A model generated the notes under the pieces. That model was not told where the DNA came from and made no database searches. It saw only the letters and a list, made by a program, of their open reading frames with translations. The position numbers and the translations under genes are program-made. DNA of 64,000 nt from NCBI GenBank assembly GCA_008933995.1, contig WARS01000015.1, positions 3,274,173 to 3,338,172 on the forward strand. Direction: 5' to 3'. This document shows, piece after piece, positions 50,037 through 62,800 of the stretch; the stretch's first letter is position 1, and each line of letters begins with the position of its first letter. The DNA comes from Datnioides undecimradiatus (Eukaryota > Chordata > Actinopteri > Lobotiformes > Datnioididae).

Positions 50037-52292
50037 GTTGGGGGTGTCGTGTCAGGAAGTTGCTGAGACAGGACTGATGTCACCGACATATCAGCAGCCA
50101 TGTGCCAGGTAGTCTGCCTTTCACCTTTTTATCACCTGCCTCCAGCAAGGTGTCTGGAGTGGTTTTAAATTGCATTAATATGCAGGAATTTATAGATTGC
50201 CTCCCTTGGCATTTCTGCAGGGAGGGGAAGAGAGTATTACAGTCTCCATCTGCACTAATTACTGGGTCTTGGCAGTGTTACCTGTCTCTTGTGAAGGACA
50301 AACCAAGGCACCGAGCAGTAACACACAGAGCAGAAGGAGCTCATCTGCTAGGGAGTCTTCAGGAAGAGGGATGTCTCCGGGGCATTTTTACTCTGATATG
50401 TTTGATGTGTTGGGGGCCTTGACTACCATAAAAAATCTCAGCGAGCAACATCAATAAACTAAATGACTTCGTCCAACTTCCTTCATCTCGAGCTCAGAGA
50501 GAAAAGCTAACAGGCTTTGCACCTGATTTCAGTTGCACGTTGTATCAGCGTCTATCTTCTGGTGACTTCAATTGACTGCCTCCAGTGCGTCAGAAGATTT
50601 AAAGTCACGGCAGCTCAAGAGTAAATCTTAACAGACGCACAGCAGCCGTGTACAACTTGAAGGGTAGTTCTGGGACCCAAAACAGAAGGCAAGAACCCTG
50701 GTCCACCAAATGAAACACGGGAGCAACGAAATGGATCACAAATCCTTGAGAAGGGAGGAGATAATCAGCCTGCACACATGCCGTTATCTCAGCGATGACC
50801 TCGCTTCTCAATTCTCTCCGTGGCTGGTCAAACGTGCAGATAACAGGAGCCTTTATCAGGTTGCTTTTGTCATGGAAAGCATCTACCATTTTAAATCATT
50901 ACAACCTGCCCACTTTTTCACTTTCCCCGATCATTGAGCAGTGACATCAAGACCTTGCCTGGGAGAACAAGAGATCAATGCTTTAACTCTTTGCACTTCA
51001 GGTGGCTCACCCGGCTGCCAGCCTGCCAGGTTTCTGCATCGAATCTGCATGCAGTAATTCCTGAGCTTCTTCCTCAGGTTCCTGTGTTTGTCTGTCGGCC
51101 TGTCAGAAAGACTTCTTGGATTGCTGCTGCACGAACATCTTGCTGGTGTTTGTGCCATCTGCGCCTTTAGCCAGCAGGTGATTACCAACTGCAGCCTCAC
51201 CTCCCACTCTGTCCAATTGGATTCTCTCTGCTGGCACGGTCGGGGCCAGCTTTCAGAGGGAGCGGGATGACAACAGCTGGATAGCACACATTATGGAGTA
51301 AAAGGAAAAGGCTGCTGAGTCTCAGAGACGGAAACTGCAATGAGGAGAAAATATGTGGAGAGAAATGCCTCCTTCCTCTCCCAGCCAGCTAGCTTAGCTT
51401 TGAGCAGTCGTGTCATCCTCTCTTTTGTAGTCTTCAGTATCCAGCTGAGCAAAAATGGCTTTGTCACACTTCAGATATATCAAATGAGATCAATGTCAAC
51501 ATTTCAACGGTGCACCATTTGATTGCCTTGTGGGCTTCACAACACACTAATGTTATGCATGACTGAGTATTGGATCTATGACACCCTCCAGTGAAAGGCG
51601 GCGGAGTTGTCCTTTGGACCATGGGAATTGGGGTCACCTTAGGCCCTGCAGAGAGCGATGTTTGGAGTCAGGCTTCAGCAAGTGAGAGAAGAAATCACAT
51701 TGTTTGAATTTAATTATATTCCATTGATTTATTGGACATCCATTAATAAGCATACATTTCAAGGCAGGGCCATTTTGCGTGAAGGTTTTCTCCCTCCTCT
51801 CGCTCTCTCTCCATCTTTTCTCTCGCCAGCTCACTCCATTTCATCATAAATTGACATAAGCCTTTCTTTGAAGTTCAGGAGCCAAGCTGAGGAATGACAG
51901 CACAACAAACAATGAACAAAACACAAAAAGACAATGAGCACTGTTTGAATATTCAAGTGAGCCGCCGTAGGATGGGTAGAGAGGGGAGAAAAAAAGAAGC
52001 CTTGTTTTATTGTTGTTGTGTTAAGCCGTGAATGGACCTGTCTGGGACAATAAAGGATTGTGTCACATTGGGATAAGAAATTTTGCAATATCAACAATGC
52101 TTTACAAATGGTGTGTAATAAGGTTTACTGAGAAAATATAAATCCTAGCATGAAAACCAAGAAAGCACAGCTCATTTTTCACATTTGGCTGAAGTTACAG
52201 TGGAGGGTTTGTGATTTATGTTTGAAGGTCCTGCCTGGTGAGGTTGCCGCTGCTGCAGCAAAGAAATTCTGACAATTATCAGTTTTTTACTC

Positions 52293-52308
52293 TTTTTTTT
52301 TTTTTTTT
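52293..52308. repeat. Poly-T run
   Basis: Sixteen consecutive T. On the minus strand it would be a poly-A tail, but no retroposed sequence is recognisable beside it. Confidence 0.85.
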
Positions 52309-55300
52309 CGGTGAGAGGAGTATTTAGTTTTTTTTAATGCAGCCAGATTTCTATTCAATTAACAGCAGCCCTCTGCTGTATCTGTGATCAACAGTTTGGT
52401 ATAAACTCCACAGCTACTCTACACATCTGTTATGATATGTCACAACATTCGCAGGGTTTCTGTGTGAAAGTGGTATTAGATGACAACTGATGCTGCTGCC
52501 TCACAAAACAATACAAGAAAGGCTGAGGCAATAAGAGAAGGGGAGGATGTGTTTCCCCTGTGGTTTTTCTGACAGTCTTAAGCCACGCTCTCATTGCTCA
52601 AACTCCCTCGCTGGCATCAGCAGGAGCGTGAAGGCTCAGTCATGTTGTAAGAGCACCTTGGTCGCACTGTGCTGGAGACAAGTACGCTTTTACTGGCTCA
52701 CCCGCTGTGGGATCATGGGCATGTACGGGGTGTCAGACTGGTGATCAGTGCAACGTCATGCACAACTTTACAATCCAAATTACAAGGCTAGAGGTCGTTT
52801 ATGGCTTGTTGATTTCGTTTGCTGTGGCCGCGTTTTACATCTCCGTGCTTCTTTGCTCAGTTTTAATTTTGATACATCGAGGAAAATGTTTGTGGCACTT
52901 TTTAAACTGAAAAAAATGACGTTTCTTTGTGTGCCGCACTATGCATTTAGACTCTTGTCACGCCGCTATTTTCACTCTACCGTGCTGTTGTGCTTCAAGC
53001 CTGATGACTTTAAAGTTGATTTCGGTTAAATATAATTTGTCATGCTCATTTCAGCTTCTTTCTTTGAATATATCTCAGCTTTCCTAGCCTCTGTTGGAAT
53101 CATCTCCACCAGTTTGTACAGTCTTGCTTCTTCTTCCTTGCCCTCTAGACATCATCCTCCTGTAGTATAACACATTTCTTTATTTATTAACATTTTTAAA
53201 TCATACTCCGATCTGTATCGTAGAGGTTGTTCCAAAAACTATATATCCAATGTTACTTTGGCATTTCACTAAACTGAAGAAAGGGAAACAAAAGAACATA
53301 TGAGATTCTCATTCTCCTACATGGGAAGCAGTGTCACATAACCTGAAAATGCTCAGGGTGTTTGAAACTTCACATGTACTCCACTTATGTCAAGGTCAAG
53401 CTAATCAGGGATTAGCTTACTGTATGGCCCCCGGTACACTTATCACCTAAGGTGTAGGTGCAGAAAAGAGGCGTATGTGGAAAGTTGCATAACTGATCCC
53501 TTGGTAAACCCAACCTAGAGCTGCACATGTAATACTTCAGAGAATTTCAGGCTCTGGTACTTACGAAGGCTTTCAATGGAAGGTGCTTTGTGTTCATCAG
53601 TAGTTTGGGCAGCCATGGCGGTCAAGAGAACAAGCCTTATTTCAAAAATGAATGAGCGATGTCAGAAGTCAGAGGTATTTGAAGGAAACGATGAGAGTAT
53701 GTTATGAATGAAGGACAATAGTGGGGATCTAGCCTCACTAGAATGAAACAGATCCAAAACGTAAGATCCCAGTCCTCCAAACAAAACTGTTTTATTGATG
53801 TCCCTTCTGTACTAAATACAAACTGCCTTTTAAGTTCACCCTGCTGCCCAGGTAGTAGCTGAAATTATGTATTTTAATTCAGTATAATGCTCTCAGGGTT
53901 TCACCTTCAGCTGTACTCAATATTTTTAGCATATCCAACCAACCTGTTTTTGGTTTGCATGTTCAAACTCAGAACTGTGTCCGTATAAATCTGAATCTGA
54001 ATTTCATTCATCTTAATTTACTTCAGCTCTTTGCATTTTCTACACTTTAAATGTCGCTGTCACATAGCCATAATGGCTCACTGCCTTCTGAGTCTGTTAT
54101 TTACCATTAATGAAACCTAGCCCAGCACAAAGATGCAGCAGTTGGCTGTGAAGTCAATTAGTCCTCATTGCTATTACAGGGTTGACATTAGTCTAGGCAG
54201 GCGTGTTTTGATTAGAGATGACAGACGACTCACTGCTATTGGATTGCCAGACATTCCTCACCCTTCATCCCATGGGTGAAGCTATTGAAGCTGACTGGAA
54301 TATGGAAAGCTAACAGCTGAGTGTTTTTGCCAAGATGCCCCTCATCTGCGGAGAAACCTCTTATAAAAAGGACTGCACGGCATACGAGGCTGTATAAGCT
54401 CCAATAACAGTCACACGCTGCATCGTATATATAAGAATCAGCTGCCAATATGTTATTCCAACACTGTATATCATGGCAGTAATGCCTAAACTGTAGGCTT
54501 TTACACACAATGGCCTTTTGTTGTGCAGGTTATTTATTGTGGTGGTGTGAGGTTGTGCAGAGCTGGTGGGTGAGTGCATCCAGGGGCTTGTATTGTTAGG
54601 GAATCAGTGGCTCTTGTTTGTGGAGCTGGGAGGGTTTGTTAACAATGCCTTTTTTATGTCCCAGAGTGCGTGCCTGTCGGCAAATGTCCCCTCAGAATTT
54701 TTGTTTGTGTTGTTTTGCTGCTGCTGTGTTTGTGGACCAGGGTTGGTCGAACGTAACCCTCTCATTGTGTGCCGTGTCCAGGCAGACCAGTTTTATATCA
54801 GGCACATGTGAGCATTAGTGTGTGTGTGTGTTTTGAATATACAGTATGAGTGCAAATTATTTAGTGCGGGTGTGTGGAAAGTGCCGAGCTAAAGGGGTTT
54901 ACTGCCAGTCCTTCCTAATGGAGCCTTTCACTCTGCTTCCATTCATGTGACGGTATGGTGACGGAGAAGGGGGAGCCGGGGATTAAGGGGGTAGAGGCAG
55001 TGCCTTGTTAAAGAAAAAGAAAGGGTTTGAGTGTGTCGATTGGATTAACTTGTTTGGGCTTATTAAGAGGGGAGACACAGCAGCTTGTTAAAAGCACTGC
55101 ATGGGGCGTCCCACAGTGAGACGGCAGGGTCACCATTCAATTAGGCTGAAGCCCCACCTCCGCTCATTGTGGCGGCTGTCTGCCAGGCTCCCGGACCACG
55201 GCTGGTCCTATACTGGGAGGGAGGAAAGGGGTTTCACCAGAGACACTTTAACTAAGGCGGTCGGACGTCTATAGAAACTTCATGATTGGTTTTCTATCAA

Positions 55301-55720
55301 AATCAGTGAGGATTATTGTTAGCCGAGGCTGGGAACTGTTGTCACTACCACTGTTGGTGTTATATTTGAGTTTCATTATCGACGCCAGAAAAAGAAATCC
55401 TTTTCTGATAACTTACTTTGAGAAAACAGCTTGTTTGTAACACCGATTCTGGATGATTCTGACAAAACCTTAGATTGCAGCTTCTGTGCTGTACTGTATT
55501 GTTATGGTTAGGAAAAAAATTCTGTTGCTCGCTGTAACAGGAAGTGAATTTCTGGTTTTTAACATGCTTCATACCCCTCTGGGTCATTCCTATGTTCCCA
55601 TGGTTTGGATTTTGACAATAGAAGGGTTAATGTGTGTTAACTGACCTGGGGAGCAATGGACCCTGGCCAGATGTGCTAGATAAGCTCCCTGCTCCTTTAC
55701 CTCACAAAGCTCCTCAGCTG

Positions 55721-55750
55721 TTTAGCTTCTGACTGGCTTTTAGCTTCTGA
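55721..55750. repeat. 18-bp period direct repeat
   Basis: TTTAGCTTCTGA occurs at 55721-55732 and 55739-55750. A two-copy local duplication. Confidence 0.7.
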
Positions 55751-57080
55751 GACCACGCCACTTCCTGTATTAGCACTAAACTAGACCAGAAGCCAGAGTT
55801 CACAAATGTTAAACATTGTTAGAACACAAGTGTCCATACGAGAACAATCTGATCACACGATGAGCAAACAAGACTTTGAACCTGTGACAATGAACCCTGT
55901 CAGTTTTCGGCACTTGGACAGATTTCAGCACATACCACAAAGCACTGAGGTTCGATGCCCAGCCCCAATATCAGCTGCCACACTCTTTCTTTCGCCTGAA
56001 ACACGTGTAGCTCAAAACACACACATACACTCCGTTTATTCACCCATGACCACCCTGTTACACCCCGCACTTGGCAGGATGCTTATCTGGGCAGACAGCT
56101 TTGGGCGCGGGGAGCCATCTCCTCTGATCTCCTCTGCAGTTTAAGAACCTTTTAACTTAGAAATAGCCCTCTGCCAAGCCCACCGCCTCTTGATTCCGGC
56201 TTATTCCCTCATCTCTTGGGACTGATCTTCCGCCCCCATTGCAAACCCTGCAGCGGCGTTAGCAGAACGGGAAAGAGCCGATAGACATCCTGGCTTTTGA
56301 GATATCCCCGTGCTGGTGTAATAGGAGACCCGAGAGTGGATTTGATGAGTGAGTGAAGTGCAGGTGGGTTTTTTTGAACGATGCGTAAGGCTGTGTGTGT
56401 GTGTGCGGGTACTCATACTCACTCACATCCTCTGGCACCTTCGCGGGGGATTGACCTGGGCTGTTTCAGGGCAGCTGGATGGGTCACAGGGTTTTGGTTT
56501 GGAGATAATTTCCCATCACTGATAGACATCTGCTAAGTAGCACAATAACCTAATAGGAGGAGATGAGGGGAAAGGGGAACATGACAAACAAGCCAAAGAC
56601 TTGCTCCTTCTGCTTCGCTCTTAAAGGCAATAATAGGAGAAAATTGGTTCTTGAAATTGAATTGAAAAAAGTGGGTCTCTTTCAGCGAAGTATAATGCCT
56701 CAGAATACATTTGGTGTGCAGCAAATGGAGAAAAATGGAGGGTAGTTACACGATTGTCTTTCATTTCAGAGAGGGGAAAACTGTGGAGGTATCCCCCCGT
56801 TAAGACTGGCTTTTAGTCTCAATCTGCACCATGTGTCCCTTTCCTCTCTCTCAACCACTATCTTTTAACAAATGGGCTGTGAGGATGGGCTCGTTGTGAA
56901 ATTAGTATCCTCACAGAGAGGACACAGAGAAAGGATTATGTGAATAGCCAGTAATGAGCTCAAAGTGCCAGTGTGTTTGGGCCAGGCCTGCCTGTGTGCG
57001 AGAGGAAATGGCACTGCAAGCGACCTTTTTTGCTCAAGCACCTGGCGAGAAATAGAGTGGCCCCTCTCTTCCATCTGCAG

Positions 57081-57134
57081 TGTGTGTGTTTGTGTGTAAG
57101 CATGTGTGTGTGCGTGTGTGAGAGAGAGAGAGAG
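57081..57134. repeat. Compound (TG)n-(GA)n microsatellite
   Basis: Imperfect TG runs lead directly into a GA run (57121-57134). Confidence 0.88.
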
Positions 57135-58011
57135 GGAAAGAGCACTGTGGAATTAGAGAGAAATTCTGAAAGATTTAATGTGCTTACATTTATTAAGGAG
57201 AGTCTTTTTTTTTTTTGGTGAGCAGCATTTTCACACCGTCAGGTTTGTGCTAAAAGTGTTGTTTTGTGCTGCTCCTGACAGGTTTTAAAAATACACATTT
57301 GACTTGGAGTGTTAAGTGTGTTATACAAGCCTCTGGGTCTGAGGTCAGATTTAATGTCTTGTGAAAATGTTTTATTTGAAAATGCTTTTTGTGAGTGAAA
57401 TGCTGAGTCCTCTGCAAGGTTGATGCGTTTTTCGGTAACACCTGCTTCTAATCTTTAAGCATGCATACCAGGAAAGTCATTCAACCTTAATTATAGACAG
57501 TAAATTGTGTTGTGTTTGCGTATCATGCTTCCTTCCTCCATCTCTCAATCCATACTTTAATCGGGTTTTACTTTATCCGCGAGGGGGAAAAATGTATTTG
57601 TGACAAACAGTGCAATAAAACAGTGGCAGTAAATATGGATCAACTGCTCTAAGCCCTGTTTTAAAAATCTGCTGGAATACGTGAAAGGACAACTGTTAAA
57701 GTTTATATAGCCCACCAGTTAATGAAAATCTAGGCCTTTAAATTTAAATTATATCTAAAATCATATCATCTGCACTGTTTTATGATCCAACACAGTTTGT
57801 GGATGCAGAATTTTGAACTGAGCGGAGGAAATTTGTCTACAATCCGACTCATAACCTGCATAATGTTGCACAAGGTCAGATGATTTTGTCTGGTCTGCAA
57901 CATGGGCAGTTAATGTCATTTATGAAGTGGAAATAACAATCCTTTATAATTGATGTGACTGATTCTGACTCTGGTATAAGCACTTTTCACACTAGCATGC
58001 TATGTAAGTGC

Positions 58012-58034
58012 TTATATATATATATATATATATA
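58012..58034. repeat. (TA)n microsatellite
   Basis: An uninterrupted TA run of about 23 bases in AT-rich sequence. A second, shorter one lies at 58889-58903. Confidence 0.9.
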
Positions 58035-58149
58035 GCATTGATATTATTTTTGATTTATCTTACTTTTAAAATGTGCCTTTCCAACCTGATTTTGTTCTTT
58101 TGAAGGTTGGTTTGATTGACCGCTTGACTGTTAGTGGTTTAATATTTTG

Positions 58150-58570
58150 ATGTTTTGAACTGGCAATCTACGTTTTGCTTTATGCCATAAATGAGCAAGA
58201 ACAGGAGTTGGCGCTCTCTGGGCTGCCATTAATTTATCTCGTAATCATTATAATTGCTTTCTTTCATATTAAAATGATAATCTATACAACTCAGTAATGG
58301 ACTGATGGCAGGTGGCTAAATGTTCATTTAGTGATTCACTGAGAAAATAAATAACAGAGGACAAGCCTGTGACAGGCGCATGAGAAATCATTTTTCAATA
58401 ATCTGCCACGCATCATGGCAGGAGACGCTGGCGCTGACAGCATAGATGAAATATTTGCCTCTGTTCTTTGTTTTAATATGGGAGGAGACCGGCCCAGATG
58501 GAAGCGATAGTGTTTCATATCGATGCATTTTGGACAAGAAACTCAAACACATTCAGCTTAAGATTAAGGC
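58150..58570. promoter_or_regulatory. Candidate conserved enhancer
   Basis: Unique block with dense homeodomain and SOX/POU-like cores ('cattaatttatctcgtaat', 'cattataattgctttc', 'aatgataatctata') followed by GC-containing 'gacgctggcgctgacagc'. It lies just right of a TA microsatellite and left of a T-rich tract. No coding signal. The call is from motif density and lack of repeat resemblance, not from alignment. Confidence 0.3.
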
Positions 58571-58621
58571 CACAATGGCTTCTGGGCTTCTGCAGTGCTA
58601 TACACAATACAGTAAAAGCAC

Positions 58622-58658
58622 TTTTTTTTTCTTTTTTTCTTTTTTTTTTTTTTTTTTA
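58622..58658. repeat. T-rich tract
   Basis: Thirty-seven bases of T with two C interruptions, then AG. It looks like a very strong polypyrimidine tract plus 'ag', but the bases after it open into no sensible exon. Confidence 0.85.
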
Positions 58659-59115
58659 GCTGGAAACCAAAGAATATGCACTAAGCGAACTATATAGGAG
58701 TGAATCTCGATCCTTATCATATAAAAACACTCTCCGGACCTGAATGGTTTGCTTCAGCTGTTCTCATCTGGCACATAATCCAAGTAGAAGACTTTGTAAT
58801 CAGTCATCATCGTGCTGTGTGACACTGGTATGTAGCTGATGAATGATACCCTCCATGCTACTCGATTGCTTAGGTTCTTGAATTTTTTATATATATATAT
58901 ATAAAAACTGTGTCCTGTGTTTCCACTGGGGCTGTGATGGGCTTTTTGAGAGGAAACTAGCAGCAACTGCCTCCCTGTTCCTGAGTGAAGGTGGCTGTGG
59001 GGAAAAGCGGGAGTGTAGAGCTGGAGATTTATGGCCTAGAGGGAGATTGATTAGTGCCGTCACTAGCCCTGATGTACGGTTGGCAGTCTCCCCCTCCCAG
59101 CCCATCGCATTTGCT

Positions 59116-59134
59116 CACACACACACACACACAC
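59116..59134. repeat. (CA)n microsatellite
   Basis: A short perfect CA run followed by 'tatgcaacc'. Confidence 0.85.
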
Positions 59135-59272
59135 ATATGCAACCATACGGTTCAACACACAGCTACACATACATCCAGGCACCGCTCAGTCCCCCAGGCC
59201 TCTCCTGACAGTCCCCCAGAGCTGTTGCATGTTAAGTTGTAGCAGACAGACTGCTGTTTTCTCAGCATTACC

Positions 59273-59296
59273 TTTTTTTTTTTTTTTTTTTTTTTT
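59273..59296. repeat. Poly-T run
   Basis: Twenty-four consecutive T. Confidence 0.9.
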
Positions 59297-59734
59297 GCTG
59301 TCCATAGATAACGCCATCAATCACCACATACACACTGCCCTGGAAGGAATGTGCCTGAGTGTTGCTACTTTCTGTGTGTGCCTGTGTGTTTGTTTTGAGG
59401 ACGGTTTCACGGACAGGAGATGCGGTTGAATGGCTGTGTGGATGTGCTGTTTGAAGCTGCAGAGTGACTGGCCTGGACTGTGCTCTGAACCCGTGTCAAC
59501 CGTGCTGCCCCAGTGCAGGTGTGTGTTTATCATTCAGCACACAGAGCCGAGAGGCAGGCAGCTGTAGGCATGCGTTCCCAATTAAATCCTGGGTGAGAAA
59601 CCGAGCCCATCTAGCCCAGAGCCAGCTCCTGCCGGCTTACCGGACACGGCCATGGAGCTTTGACCTCGAATCATCCTGCTTAACTCACTCAGTGTTCCTT
59701 CCTTTCTCTTTTTCTTGCTCTTTTTCTGCTCCAG

Positions 59735-59877
59735 GTTGGCCGCAGAACTCCCCCGGCTGTAGTACCGTGCCCACCTCGCCATGCTGGCCTGTCTGCAGAG
59801 GAGGCAAAACCCTCCACCCCAGCACCCGGTGTGTGCCAGCAAGACCCTGGAGCCCCCGCAAGCCCTTGGACGGAAAT
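59735..59877 (+). CDS. Candidate exon of an unrecognised gene, possible first coding exon
   Basis: The acceptor is a long polypyrimidine tract (59697-59730) ending 'tgctccag', and the donor is GTGAGT at 59878: both near consensus and 143 bases apart. Within it, ATG at 59781 has G at -3 (cgccATGc). It starts 32 open codons plus one base (peptide begins MLACLQRRQNPPPQH, rich in Pro, Gln and Cys), giving a phase-1 donor and no signal peptide. Another frame (starting as codon-completing GT, then TGG CCG CAG) is also open across the whole exon and matches the phase of the donor at 34681. I do not recognise either peptide. GC is higher than in flanking sequence. It could be an alternative first coding exon, an internal exon, or a chance pair of splice sites. 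Confidence 0.35.
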
Positions 59878-62800
59878 GTGAGTTAACAAAGTGACAGGGA
59901 GTGACGGAGGTCAGGAGTTCGGCTCCCCCAAAGCTAGAGAACCAGAGAAGCTTGTGTTTGTCGTTTGTATTTAATCTATCGGTCATGGTGAATGATGGAA
60001 ACGGGTTGTTAACCCCGAAAGTGAATAAGTGAAGGAAAATAGACTTTCCGGTTTCAGCTGTTTGTCACTACGTTCGCTCTCTCCTCTGAGGAATTCTAAA
60101 CAGTCTCATTTGCTCTGCACTTAGACCTTGGATCGCCATGTTGTTTGGTCGCTCATTGTGAGGGGGGCTGTTTAGCTGTGCTGATTGTGCAGTCGTGGCA
60201 ACAGGGCTGCACAGACAGTGTTTAACGTGCCTCACTGGCCCTGGGTGACCCTGAGGGTCTGTAAACATTTACAGTGTCTGGCCCTGGCTGTGCCGGCCGC
60301 CTGTAAAGCATGACAGCTGCTCTGTTTGCTCCCCGAGCACCACCCTCTGTCCACTCACAAAATGGTGTAAAGGGACAGAGATGAGCCTGGCCTGAAAACT
60401 GTTACAGAGCTGGCAAAACTAGTTCTAACCAGTTTGGGATTAGAGGGAGCTGCAGCAGTCAGGCATCTGGAAGGTGAATTTCGCCTTAATTTTGTTGAAG
60501 CTTTTGGATAAGCCTTTTGCAGCAAGAGTCTGTTTTCAGATGAGGGAAAGAAAGGTCTTTCCTTCTTATTGAACACTCCTAGAGTCTTTAGTGGCCTTTG
60601 TTTACATGGCAGGCCTACGAGCTGCCTCAAGCCGATTAAAAGGAGTGGCGGATGCAGAGCAGGGGAGCACTAACCTACCAGTTTTTACCTCAGCTTAGAG
60701 AGGCTTAGTGGGAATGGCAGGTTCTATGCTTCTTCATCAGTGGGACATTGTATCAGGCCTGTAACCAGTCCAGTGAAAGGCTTTAAAGAGGCTCTGATTG
60801 GCTCCGGGCAAAGAAATGAAGCACTGCCTGCGCTCTTTCCCAGCTCCTCTTTGGCCAATTAGCTACTTCTCAGCTCAACATCACACTCCAGTCACCTCCT
60901 ACAGAGGAGAGGAGAGTCACAAACAACAAGGTGACTGGGTGCTAGCCCTGTCCTCACATCTGGAGTTGTTGTTTGATGGTCTGTATGGATGTTTCATATG
61001 GAGCTGTAAAGGTGTGTGTGCAACAGAGAGGGGCCGAGAGTGATAAACACAGCTCCGGGTGTATTCGGAAGGGGCAGCTCTTCAGCTGAGTGGGATTCAA
61101 CTGGGTTCACTAATGAGGTTCCAGAGAGAGGTGAAGTGAAAGGGAGGACAAAGAGAAACTGCGCAAAATAGAATTAGAGAAGGTAAAGATGGAGAGGAAA
61201 GGAGAGGAATGGAGGGAGTCCTCAACAGTCGTCTTAATCGATTCCCTCCTTCCAATTTCGCAGGATTAGCCCACTTCCTCTCAGGGTCCTTTATTGAGGA
61301 GCAGCCAGTGGGAGCCAGGACTCAAATCAATAGAGAAAAAGAACAGTCTCCAGTCTTTCCCTTTGCCCTCCCTCTTACTGACCCTCTCTATCTGACTCTC
61401 CCTCTCTCTGCTCTTCACTCTCCGTCTCTTTCTCCACCTGTTAAATCCTTTGATTGAAAGACTACCACAGCGACTGACTTGAGGTTCATAATGAGGATGT
61501 TTGAACATAATAGCCTCCTTTCTGTCCTTGGAGGGGGAGGAGGGAGAGCAAGTGTTGGATTTCCACCACTGTGCAGCTCTTGGCCTCAATAAGGCAATTG
61601 TTCGTCCAGGCCCAGAAGGGGTGCAGAAAGGCAGACAGTGGGTCTGGCTGCAGAAGTGGGCACACTCGGGTCACCATGCTGAGCAGGTCCCCATGATTGA
61701 TTGTTCGCTGCCCAGTTTGTGCCAACATAGATGGAGGTTTGTGGGTAAGGTGACCTGGGCTCTCAACAGGAAGCTGAATACCAGAATACACCCCTCAAAG
61801 AGACAGAGTGAGCGAGAGCACAGGAGGGGGATTACCTGGCAGTGAGGTAGAGGTGAGCTGTGTCATTTGCATCTGCTGTCCTTTACAAAAGTAGTAAGTG
61901 TGTGTGCGTGCGTGTGTGTGAAGCCCGGAGTGGCAGAGCAGTTGGGATGAGAGGGTGAGGAGGGTTTTAGAAAAAGCCCCTGCATGCAGATGCCGAGTGG
62001 CTGCACAGTTCATTGATGCGACTCCCATTAAAAATCCCTCATACCCTCAATAAAAAAGGACTTAACTGGCTCTACCATCAGCTGGAAGCGTTCAGATCGG
62101 CTCGCCAGACAATCAATTTCCCCCAAGCGCACAGAGCTTAGCGGGAGAAACGGGAGGCGGAGAGCGGGATGTTTCCATTATCACAGCCCGCTCTGTGTCT
62201 GGACTCGGGGGGGGGTGTGGGTGGAGGCGGGGTGGGGGCTCTGTAGAGCAGGGAGTGCAGGGGAGAGAAAGGAGGGGAGCGGTGGAGGGAGGTGGGGAAA
62301 GACAGACAAGTGGAGAAGAGAGAGAGAGAGAGAGAAGCAGAAAGGGAGACAGAGAAGCTGGCTTTTCAAAAAGCCATTGACCGCCTGCCCTTAAAAATAT
62401 CATATTGGATTAGCCTCACAGAGACGGCCTTTTGATATTTTTTTCTTTGGCCGTAGAATTAAAAGGAGTGCAGAGCATTACTTGAATTATAAATCATAGG
62501 CACTTGCTTTCACTGCGCCCAAATTCCGCGCATATGTGGCTGCACTCTCCAGCGCCAGCCCCTGTCATTTTTAATTAAATCCCCCCTTATGGGTGACATT
62601 TGTAGCTTGCCCCCTCCTTCGTCCTCCCCTCCACGTCTCTCCACCGCTGCCCTAGATGGAGACATGAAAGGCAGAGACGGCAGCGGAGCCAGGGCCTCTC
62701 ATCGTGTTGTGCCCCAGAGAGAGGGCACCCATCCAGACAGATGAGAGAGAAAGACCCTGCAAGGGGAGAGGGGTGAATGGATGCCACTGACCCTGGCCAC

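Larger units (their letters stand above)
34682..59734 (+). other. Presumed long first intron, no supported gene inside
   Basis: Starts at the GTAAAT donor and ends at a strong acceptor if the two-exon model holds. Contents are many TG/CA/GA microsatellites, a CpG-containing octamer region near 35.45 kb, a GC-rich patch at 45.5-45.8 kb, poly-T runs and blocks of probable regulatory sequence (for example 39.8-40.1 and 58.15-58.56 kb). I see no transposon coding sequence and no tRNA. The open frames at 41380-41874 and 45104-45586 have no domains; part of the latter is a (TG)n shadow. Confidence 0.4.
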
